The position numbers and the translations under genes are program-made. From Tenodera sinensis (taxonomy: Eukaryota > Arthropoda > Insecta > Mantodea > Mantidae), in contig CM060963.1 in assembly GCA_030765045.1 (NCBI GenBank), positions 116,252,735 to 116,316,734 on the forward strand: 64,000 nucleotides of DNA, in the 5' to 3' direction. Positions 54,092 to 61,811 of the stretch are shown one piece after another. The notes under the pieces were generated by a model. The model worked only from the letters and a program-made list of their open reading frames with translations. It made no database searches and was not told the origin of the DNA. Within the stretch, counting starts at the first letter, position 1, and every line of letters starts with the position of its first letter.

Positions 54092-55198
54092 ATGTATATA
54101 GAACGAAAGAACACATTAGTACTAACGTTTGTGGATCGTGATGTGCCGAAACCGTCTCCATACGAACTACATGAATGGATTCACGATATATTCCGATTTG
54201 AAGAAGAGGAGCTGGAAATGATACAGATCAACAACTACACCCGGCAAATATACATCCAGTGTAAGGAAGCGCTGCGAGTAAAAAGGGCCATAGAGGACAC
54301 AAACGGTGAGTCAATTTTTACCTATAGTAATGGACAAAGAAGTAAAGTAACAATAACACCGGCAGGTCTAGGGTTTCGTATTGTGAAATTATACCACTTA
54401 CCCAAAGATTTAAACCAAGAAATTGTACGACAACATCTAGGAAACTACGGCACAGTACTAGCACTATCAATGGATACTTGGGGGCCCACGCTTCGATACA
54501 AAATCAGTAACGGAGTACGCACTGCAAAGATAGATTTAAAAAAGCATATTCCCTCATATATAGATATTGCCGGATATAAAAGCTTTATAAGCTATGAAGG
54601 TCAACCAATTACATGTGCGGTGTGTAGTGAAACAGGACATTTACGAAACAACTGTCCCAGACGGAGGGTAATCACGCAGACACCACGTCTAACAGACCCG
54701 CCCACATGGTCTAAACTAGTGCAGGGAGACTTCCCCATTAGACGGGTACCGGTGGATTTGCCACAAGACACAGCTATGACCTCGGCAGAAATGACGACTA
54801 CTGATAAAGAACAAGTAACTGCAGCTCAGTTTTCAGGAAAAGATACTGTGGACGAAACACAGAGGGAAACTGTAATCAATCCTGAACAGGCGGAAAATTT
54901 ACTAATGGATGATGATGACGCACAAAGTGATGCCCCGATAACGAACTTTACCACTATTGCAATGGCAGAGGAACCCTCCGAGGTGACACCAGAAACTTCA
55001 AATATAACTTCAGAAACATGTGCATTCGCTCCAATAACGACAGATATGGAAGTAGTGCCCACAATTTCCAATAATAGTAGAAACCGCGACCCACGCGTGA
55101 AAAAGAGACGTACGGAGAGTAGCAAGGGTAACCGAAAGAAAGAAAAAACTGAAGAATCATTCGAAAATGACCCGGGTACTCCCACACCGCTATCATAA
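54092..55198 (+). CDS. LINE ORF1: nucleic-acid-binding Gag-like protein with CCHC zinc knuckle
   Basis: 368 residues, intact. ORF1 proteins of LINEs coat the element RNA and assist target-primed reverse transcription. Residues ~1-165 look like two RRM-type folds (segments VLTFVDRDVPKPSPYEL and GFRIVKLYHLPKDLNQEIVR, each with the beta-alpha rhythm typical of Tx1/L1-type ORF1). A CX2CX4HX4C knuckle follows at C175, C178, H183 and C188 (CAVCSETGHLRNNC), then the basic run PRRR. Residues ~215-320 are acidic and Ser/Thr-rich and probably disordered. The end is strongly basic (RVKKRRTE ... NRKKEK) and could act in RNA binding or nuclear import. The start is the first ATG in the frame after the 5' UTR. 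The stop TAA overlaps the ORF2 ATG (UAAUG, 55196-55200), suggesting coupled translation. The RRM call is by eye and tentative. Confidence 0.8.
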   Translation: MYIERKNTLVLTFVDRDVPKPSPYELHEWIHDIFRFEEEELEMIQINNYTRQIYIQCKEALRVKRAIEDTNGESIFTYSNGQRSKVTITPAGLGFRIVKLYHLPKDLNQEIVRQHLGNYGTVLALSMDTWGPTLRYKISNGVRTAKIDLKKHIPSYIDIAGYKSFISYEGQPITCAVCSETGHLRNNCPRRRVITQTPRLTDPPTWSKLVQGDFPIRRVPVDLPQDTAMTSAEMTTTDKEQVTAAQFSGKDTVDETQRETVINPEQAENLLMDDDDAQSDAPITNFTTIAMAEEPSEVTPETSNITSETCAFAPITTDMEVVPTISNNSRNRDPRVKKRRTESSKGNRKKEKTEESFENDPGTPTPLS

Positions 55199-56253
55199 TG
55201 CCTGATGTTTCTTCTTGGCTGTTCCTATTCTACCTCATCTACTTAATCTGCATGACTTATACCCGTATTTATGCCACCTTAAATGTCAATGGTATACGCA
55301 GTACTGCTAAACAACAACTTCTCAATAATTTCATTTTCAGCCATGATATTGACATCCTACTCCTGCAAGAGGTGAACACCGATAATTTAAACTTCCTTGG
55401 TCCTCAGTATAACTACATTTGCAATGTAGGCATTGACAATAGGGGCACAGCAATAATATACAGATCGACTTTGAGAATTACCCATCATGAGGAACATCCT
55501 AGTGGACGCATTTTAGCTATGGTAATAGACAATGACATCTTAGTGGTGAATGTGTACTTGCCATCTGGCTCCAATAAACGACGAGACCGTGAATCTCTCA
55601 TTGCAGATGATATGCCATATTTCTTTCGTCACAGCTATAATTACTTGTTGCTGGGTGGTGACTTTAACTGCGTGTTACATGCCAAGGACCAACGAGGAAC
55701 TTATAATCCGTCACCAGCACTACAGCGCCTGTCTTCGGAATTGCAGTTAACTGACACTTGGGAATATCTACATGGAAATGAAGTTCGCTACACTTTCTGT
55801 CGTGCTACCTCCGCTTCACGAATTGATAGGATGTATGTTAATGGCCTTCATCGAACCAACATCCGGAATGCCCTTGTTGTACCTGCCGCAATAAGCGACC
55901 ATCATGCCGTAATTGTGAAGATGACAGCATCCACTCCTTTACCCATCCTTGGTAGAAGCTACTGGAAATTAAATAATGCTCTATTATATTATGAGGACGT
56001 ACAACAACAGTTTCGTGAAACTTGGGAAAGCCTTAACGTACGAGCGTCCAGGTCTTGCTACCAGGAGCTTCAACAGTGGCTTTTGATTTATAAACCAGCG
56101 ATACAGTCCTTCTTCAAATGTGTTGGTAAGGCTAAGGCTGCCGAACGAGCTAATAGCCAACACTATTATTACGCCCTGTTACATGATTTAACTAATCAAC
56201 AGAGCACCGGCAACGACGTCAGTGGCAACTGCGATAAAATTAAAAATTCGTAA
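55198..56253 (+). pseudogene. LINE ORF2, N-terminal part: apurinic-type endonuclease
   Basis: This part of ORF2 nicks the target DNA to prime reverse transcription. All exonuclease/endonuclease/phosphatase-fold motifs are visible: TLNVNGIR (Asn ~29-31), LLQEV (Glu ~56), VNVYLPSG, LLGGDFN (Asp and Asn), SRIDRMY (Asp) and ISDHHAVIV (the SDH motif). So the domain looks catalytically intact. The frame starts with the ATG of the UAAUG overlap, which adds a very hydrophobic stretch (WLFLFYLIYLIC) before Met19; a start at the second ATG (55252) would remove it. A frameshift near 56215-56230 puts the rest of ORF2 in the next frame, so this frame ends at 56253 with a short aberrant tail. Without that shift ORF2 would be about 1,109 codons. 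Confidence 0.8.
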
Positions 56254-58525
56254 AATTCAGGAGTCCATTTTAGATGGTATACGGGTGCGTTCTCGTGCCC
56301 TCTCAATTACTGATGATGAACGTGCTGCTTTGTACCATGTAGCTTCGGAGAAGAAACGACACCAACGTAAATTCATATGTGATATTTCCACTACCAATGC
56401 TACTCTCCTACGCACAACGCCTGAAATTCTCCGAGGGGCAGAGGAACACTTCAGACAGCAATATGGTGAACATCCTACTCTTGATTCCTCAAAAAGAGTA
56501 CTTTTTGAGGCTATCAATAAAACTGTGAATCCTACTGATAAGGATGAATTGGACGCACCTATCACCATGGATGAACTTCGGGACGTGATTTTTAAAGCCA
56601 GCAACAATTCTGCACCAGGACCAGATGGTATTAGCTATACTTTTTACAAAGTATTTTGGACGATCATTAAAGACCGTCTGCTACAACTGATGAACGCCAC
56701 TTTTGCCATGAGCGACCACTTGTCAGGGTTTAATGAAGGAATTGTAATTTTAATTCCAAAATGTATAAAACCACACCATTTTAACAGCTTTAGGCCGATA
56801 ACACTACTGAATACTGATTTTAAAATTTTTACAAAGATTTTAGCCAACAGATTGCGTAAAGTACTGCCAGCCTTGATTGGACCGGAACAAACTTGTGGAC
56901 TTCCAGACAGGAAAATCTCGCACAATTTGATACAATTAAGGGATGCTGTGGTATATCTCGAGGAACATCCTGAGGAAGAAGCGGCCTTGTTGTCATTGGA
57001 CCTCGAGAGAGCATTCGACAATATTGACCATAATTACATTTTTGGTGTCTTGCAGCACATGGGTATTTCTGATCGTATCCTACAAACCATTAAACTAGTG
57101 TACAAGTCTGCATACTCCAGAATCCATATCAATGGATATTTTACTAGGCCAATACCCATTTTGAGTGGTATACGACAAGGTTGCCCATTATCAATGTTAT
57201 TGTTTACAGTTTGCACCGAACCTCTGGTGCGATTGATGAAGAAACACTTATTTTCACCTACAGTGCCGACAAAACTGCTCACCATAAAGACTTATGCCGA
57301 TGACATGACTCTGCTACTCCGCTACCATCATCAAGTTTTCCTACTGCCGCACATATTACAGTTTCATGAACAGGCATCTTGCGCGAAGATTAATTATCAG
57401 AAGTCCTCATTGATACCTTTTGGGACCTGGCCTCGGACGTTAACGGTGGATGATGTGCCCATTAAAGACCACGTCACTATTCTAGGCCTCCAAATCACCA
57501 CGAACGTCATAGAAATGGTAAACATAAATTGGACATCTTTACTCAATCGCATCCGTTACTCCCTACAGCGCAACTTGAGTAGAAACCTTAACATTCTCCA
57601 GAGAGTTTGGTATGTTAACCTCATGGGATTATCCAAGATTTGGTATTTGGCCCAAATTCTGCCCATCCCGTTAGAGATATCCCAGCGCATCGAGCTGGCA
57701 GTGTCATATTATTTGTGGAATGGACATGTATATAAAGTGGCAAAATCTCAGCTGTGGCGTCCCATCATGAATGGAGGCCTAGGACTCATTAAGGTCTCCG
57801 AAAAATGTTCAGCACTGTTAATTAGAACTTCTTTACAGATGGGACAATTCAAGGACAACAAACAACTTCACTCCAGCACTGGAACATTAATGAACCATGC
57901 CATTTATCGCCGGATGGTGAAATGTATTACCACTTTACCTGCGAATTTCGTCTCTGGGGATCCAATTCCAACTACAAAGATCCTCTACCGTCATCTGCTG
58001 TTACGTATTCCTTCTACTCCCACAATAGAGGTTAAATATCCCAATATTCCTTGGAAGAATGTCTGGAGAGTTTTTCGCTACGCTGATATCCCGACGGACT
58101 GGAAGGCCTCTGCCTACAAGATGCTCAATGCCATAGTACCCACAGCAGAAAAACAATATCGCCACAACATCTGCAATTCACCGCATTGTTCTCGATGCCA
58201 CAACCTTGACACCCTTCAACACCGTCTTACAACGTGCATTCCCGAAACTTGGCAGTGGATACAAAATAAAATCCGCTGCATTACCAGGGCAGATAACCCA
58301 AATACCATTCGCAGGGCAATCCTGCAGCTAGATATCCAGGTGAAAAAACACGTCTTTGCCCAAATATGGCTTATCATGGGCTATATCCATTATATGTTGC
58401 AGGATCCATCTCCTAGTGTCCGTGGCCTGGAGAGATTTTTAACAGAACATAGGACGCGCCTCAAAAGGAAAAAACGTGACTTTCTCTTGATGCTTCACCC
58501 TAACATAGATGTCCTTTCTGTGTAA
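56222..58525 (+). pseudogene. LINE ORF2, C-terminal part: reverse transcriptase and zinc knuckle
   Basis: The frame continues from the endonuclease after a single-base shift; the GTG at 56222 is not a real start. Counting from there: a connecting region to ~residue 110; the reverse transcriptase from SAPGPDGISY (~131), SFRPITLLN, LSLDLERAFDNIDH (first catalytic Asp), SGIRQGCPLS (~316) and TYADDM (catalytic YADD at 358-361, nucleotides 57293-57304); a thumb-like region; and near the end a CX2CX7HX4C knuckle (CSRCHNLDTLQHRLTTC, ~655-671) of the kind found at the end of many LINE ORF2 proteins. There is no RNase H domain. All catalytic residues are retained and no stop interrupts the 767 codons, so the only visible lesion in ORF2 is the frameshift. 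It may be an old mutation or a sequencing error. Confidence 0.85.
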
Positions 58526-58843
58526 AGGATTATGCCAGCTGGATGGAGATATCACCATCTCGGAAGTGTCATCGCCCAGTTGCCAGATGAAACCAAATGG
58601 AGGAGCAGCAAAGGATTATGCCAGCTGGATGGAGATATCACCATCTCGGAAGTGGCATCGCCCAGTGGCCAGATGAAACCAAATGGAGGACCAGCAAAGG
58701 TAACTTACATCATGCAATGAACTTCTGTGTAAAGGAGTGTGCCAGCTGGATGGAGGTATCACCATCTCGGAAGTGTCATCGCCCAGTTGCCAGATGAAAC
58801 CAAATGGAGGACCAGCAAAGGTAACTGACCTCATACAATGAAC
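58524..58843 (+). repeat. Tandem repeats in the LINE 3' UTR
   Basis: Three head-to-tail units, each beginning (T)AAAGGA..ATGCCAGCTGG: 58524-58609 (short, ~86 bp), 58610-58727 (~118 bp) and 58728-58843 (~116 bp). The first unit starts at the ORF2 stop codon, whose context TTCTGTGTAAAGGA is repeated at the start of unit three (58724). Each contains GATGG..ATATCA..CCATC, a five-pair hairpin. Units two and three end with GGTAACTKACMTCATRCAAT; unit one lacks this. Confidence 0.85.
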
Positions 58844-58947
58844 AGCAATATGCTTTACCAAATGAAAGAACATTACAAAATGCAGAAATGGTTTAGTATT
58901 GTACACCCGATTGTAATTGCAATGTATTGCTTCTTTTATCTAATTTA

Positions 58948-58965
58948 AATAAATAGAAAAAAAAA
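58948..58965 (+). terminator. LINE polyadenylation signal and A tail
   Basis: AATAAA at 58948-58953 is followed after a few bases by nine A (58957-58965), then G and the PLE sequence. Short distance and A tail fit retrotransposition of a transcript ended at this signal. Confidence 0.7.
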
Positions 58966-58966
58966 G

Positions 58967-59112
58967 TAGATTTTCCGGGCTTTTGGGCCGTGGTCGAGTT
59001 GGATTCCCTTCATCCGACGTTGCGCTGAAAACTGCGTCCAGCATCTTCAGGGTCAACCTCTGTTATTTAGGTCTAACTTAGCGGCTGCACGTAAACTACA
59101 ATTCACTGCAAA
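58967..59112 (-). repeat. PLE downstream pseudo-LTR (main part)
   Basis: Direct repeat of 61666-61811 over 146 bp with six substitutions. The remaining end of this copy (TATCAACTATATTAAG) lies 5 kb away at 53917-53932 on the other side of the inserted LINE. One substitution (59022) changes the hammerhead-like core GAAA to GCAA on the minus strand; another weakens the outer stem. Confidence 0.85.
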
Positions 59113-59250
59113 CTTTCGTATTACTGATCATTTTTGTTTCTTTTTGGTGTCCTTGGTAACAAATTTTCACGATAGCTCGTTCTCATGAATTCCACTATGT
59201 GATTATCGCTAACAAATCTTTTCTTAATAAGTTGATCTCAAATTATATTT

Positions 59251-60822
59251 TCAAAATGCCGGCAAATGGGACGTCTCTGATCCTGGTATAAAAGAGAAGG
59301 CTTCCCGTATCTCGGGTTTTCTTCTCCCTCTTATTAGAGCCGGAAGCCAAGTTTTGCTTATCTGCTGTCTCTCTTCTTTTCGATTGTAGGAGTTTTTATG
59401 CATAAAAATCTCTATCGCTTCCCGAGTCAAGCGAGCCTGGTAGTGGCTTGTCCTTGAGAGTACCTCCGTGTCTTTGTAATTCACGTCGTGGCCGAACAAT
59501 AGAGAATGTTCTGCCACCGCTGACTTGTCCGTCTGCCCCAAACGGCTATGTCTTTCGTGTTCTTTTAGTCGAGTGCTGATACTCCGCATGGTGGTGCCTA
59601 TATATACTTGTCCACAGCTACATGGTATTTTGTAAACACCGACTGTGCAGTGTGGATGTCTTTTATCCTTAACGGAGTTAAATAAATATTTGACTTTCTT
59701 TGTAGGCCTATAAATAGTCCTAATGTTGTACTGTTGCAGCAGTCTTCCTATTCGGTCTGTTACCTTATGGATGTATGCTAAATAGATGGTACTCAGGGTT
59801 TGCTTCCTTCGGTCTTTTTGGACTGTCGGGTACCTCGGATGGAGAGCTCTTGTAATCTCCTTGTGTGTATAACCGTTGCTGATGAGGGCCTTGTTTAGAT
59901 GTCGGATTTCTTTATTCAGCTTTTGTGGCTCATAAATCTTCTTGGCCCATTCGGAAAGGGTTTTGATTATGCCCAATTTTTGTCTTGGATGATGGTTCGA
60001 GGTTTTATGGAGGTATCTATCAGTATGACTAGGTTTGCGATAAACTGTGTGACCCAGACGTGAATCAGCTTCTCTTGTCACTAGGACATCCAGGAAAGGA
60101 AGGCTGTTGTCTGTTTCCTTCTCCATGGTGAACTGTATGGCGCGGTTTTGGCTATTTAGATGATGAAAAAAGGCTTCTAGTTTTTCTTCCCCGTGGCTCC
60201 AGATAATGAAGGTGTCGTCCATGTACCTAAGCCAGGTTTTTGGTTTATATGTAGCGCTTCCTAGCGCTTCTTCCTCAAACTTCTCCATGAAAAAATTTGC
60301 AACTACCGGGCTTAAAGGGCTGCCCATGGCAACGCCGTCTATCTGTTCATAGAAAGTGTTGTTCCACTGGAAGTAGCTTGTGGTTAGGCAGTGACGAAAA
60401 AGACTGGTGATGTCGGGTGGAAAAAGTTCGTGAATGTGTTGTAGTGCCTCTGTAATCGGAACCTTGGTGAATAAAGAAATGACATCGAAACTGACAAGGC
60501 GGTCCTCTGCCCCCAGTTGTATGGTCTTCAGTTTTTCTACGAAGTGCCTGGAGTTTTTGATGTAGGATGGGGTGTTGCCAATGTGTTCCTGCAATAGAGT
60601 AGCCAGATACTTGGAAATGTTATATGTGGGTGATCCAACAGCACTAACGATGGGTCGTAGTGGAACGTCGTCTTTGTGGATTTTCGGCAGTCCATAGAGC
60701 CTTGGCGGTAAAGCTACGCTCTTGCAGGTTTGATGTTTGATGTTATCTGCTATCGTGGAGCTCTTTATAAGGTTGTTGGTCATCCTTAAAATGCGCGAGG
60801 TTGGATCCTTCCCAAGCTTCTT
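59251..60822 (-). pseudogene. PLE protein, C-terminal part: reverse transcriptase core and GIY-YIG endonuclease
   Basis: Continues in the same frame after the stop at 60823-60825. Counting from the internal Met at 60783: PPRLYGLPKIHK and LRPIVSAVGSPTYN (Penelope-type RT motifs), a segment ending LVSFDVISLFTKVPI (first catalytic Asp), GVAMGSPLSPVVANFF, and RYMDDTFIIW with YMDD at 187-190 (nucleotides 60214-60225). After a thumb region (HPRQKLGIIKTL) comes VKYLFNSVKD and then the GIY-YIG nuclease: GVYKIPCSCGQVYIGTT (~380-396), followed by ISTRLKEHERH (conserved Arg and His) and the Glu in TREAIEIF. Both enzymes look catalytically complete. PLE proteins make cDNA at the target nick; the GIY-YIG domain supplies the nick. 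Confidence 0.85.
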
Positions 60823-61743
60823 TTAGGTACGCGGGTCCAGTAGCTCTGAGATTTTCGTGTTGTATGCCTCCTTCAACATTACTACCGTAGCGTTCCCCTT
60901 GTCTGCCTGGAGGATGACGATGCTGTCATCTGCATTTAAGGTTTTGATCGCTTTCTTCTCTAAGGTGGTCAGGTTGCTCTTGGGGGCTGGGGTCCTGCAC
61001 AGAATACGTGTGGTTTCACCTCTTAGTTCTTCAGCTTGATGTGGCTGCAGCAATCGAAGTGCGGGCTCCACATTGGCTATAATATCTTCCACCGGTATGT
61101 GAGATGGGGTGACTGCAAATTTGCCCCCTTTGGACAACAGTGAAGTTTCTGCCTTAGTAAGTGTGCGATCCGTCAGGTTGACAACACGTGACGGGTCCAA
61201 CGTAGGCGTCTTGTGAGTAGTGGTACAGTTGTTGAACTTTTTCTTTTGCCGATCAACAGTTTGTTCAAACGTAGCGCTCATGGACTGACATGTGATTTTG
61301 TCCACATTGTTCCAGTCCTTGTGTGTCATTGTGGCGCTGAGTTGTAAATGTAGTCCAAACAGTCGTCGGTCCGTGTTGGCCAGCTGCTTCCGGGTTGAGT
61401 GAATCTGTTCCCTCAGAAGGGCATTCTCCGTCCGGTTGTAAATGCGATGAGCTTGAGCAGAGGTGAAAAGCCTCTTCATTCTGATGAACTTAGGAATTGT
61501 TCCCGTGTCCCGGCAGCGTAGTAAGAAAGTCAAAGAAGACAGTAAAGTCGCCTTCTTTTTACGTAGCTTCTCCAAAACGCGAACATATCGTGAAATTTCC
61601 TCCCCGTAGAGGCGTGTAATATAAGTGCTGAGGCCTTCACGGCCGGCATTATCAACTATATTAAGTAGATTTTCCGGGCTTTTGGGCCGTGGTCGAGTTG
61701 GATTGCCTTCCTCCGACGTTTCGCTGAAAACTGCGTCCAGCAT
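60823..61743 (-). pseudogene. PLE protein, N-terminal part, ended by a premature stop
   Basis: 306 codons from the first in-frame ATG (61741-61743), which lies within the pseudo-LTR; an in-frame TAA just upstream supports this start. It contains the N-terminal region usual in Penelope proteins: LRCRDTGTIPKFIRMKR, then a helical RTENALLREQIHSTRKQL segment, and near the end VILQADKGNATVVM, the conserved DKGN motif before the RT core. The frame is stopped by TAA at 60823-60825 (plus-strand TTA), just after LLDPRT, where relatives usually have Tyr (TAY), so one substitution explains it. The next codons continue KKLGKDPT in the same frame into the RT part. Together the two parts span ~830 codons, the normal size for the family. 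Confidence 0.85.
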
Positions 61744-61811
61744 CTTCAGGGTCAACCTCTGTTATTTAGGTCTAACTTAGCGGCTGCACGTAAGCTACGA
61801 TTCACTACAAA
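61650..61811 (-). repeat. PLE upstream pseudo-LTR
   Basis: Contains the whole repeat unit, uninterrupted: TATCAACTATATTAAG (61650-61665) joined to the 146-bp block 61666-61811. Read on the minus strand it carries a stop in the PLE frame, the PLE start codon and the hammerhead-like motif. Sequence right of 61811 is AT-rich and unrelated to the other copy, which sets the PLE 5' edge. Confidence 0.85.
61700..61757 (-). ncRNA. Hammerhead-ribozyme-like motif in the PLE pseudo-LTR
   Basis: On the minus strand: CUGAAGA (61749-61743) matching the CUGANGA core; stem II GCUG/CAGC with an 11-base loop; GAAA (61722-61719); then C and GUC (61717-61715), the expected cleavage triplet. Stem I can form from CC/GG next to the core and, past an internal loop, GGUUG (61757-61753) against CAAUCC (61705-61700). 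Type I hammerheads of this sort are known in Penelope-like elements. Deviations: an extra U sits between CUGAAGA and stem II, and GAAAC runs directly into GUC, leaving no loop for stem III. A single molecule may therefore fold poorly; dimers or a relic are possible. Confidence 0.5.

Larger units (their letters stand above)
53933..58965 (+). mobile_element. Full-length Tx1/L1-like LINE inside the PLE pseudo-LTR
   Basis: 5.03 kb: 159-bp 5' UTR, ORF1 with zinc knuckle, ORF2 with endonuclease and reverse transcriptase, a 3' UTR with tandem repeats, an AATAAA signal and a nine-base A tail. TATCAACTATATTAAG directly left of it (53917-53932) and TAGATTTTCC directly right (58967) are contiguous at 61650-61675 in the PLE's other pseudo-LTR, so the insertion point is exact and any target duplication is at most AAG. 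The reverse transcriptase block SFRPITLLNTDFKIFTKILA with LIGPEQTCGLP resembles the Tx1 branch of L1-like elements; clade assignment is from memory of motif style. One frameshift inactivates ORF2. Confidence 0.85.
53917..61811 (-). mobile_element. Penelope-like element (PLE), interrupted by a LINE
   Basis: Without the 5,033-bp LINE the element is about 2.86 kb. On the minus strand: upstream pseudo-LTR (61811 to 61650), whose sequence includes the start of the reading frame; one reading frame (61743 to 59251) for a reverse transcriptase with GIY-YIG endonuclease; a short 3' UTR (59250-59113); and a downstream pseudo-LTR (59112-58967 plus 53932-53917). Direct pseudo-LTR repeats and a RT/GIY-YIG protein are the hallmarks of Penelope retroelements. 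The two 146-bp repeat copies differ at six positions with no indels, so the insertion is moderately young. Target duplication was not defined. Confidence 0.85.

Noticed and set aside
54826..57285. Minus-strand frames of 60-125 codons across the LINE
   Set aside because: Shadows of ORF1 and ORF2 on the opposite strand.
59251..61811. LTR retrotransposon interpretation of the direct repeats
   Set aside because: The protein has a GIY-YIG endonuclease and Penelope-type RT with no protease, integrase or RNase H, and the repeat overlaps the reading frame.
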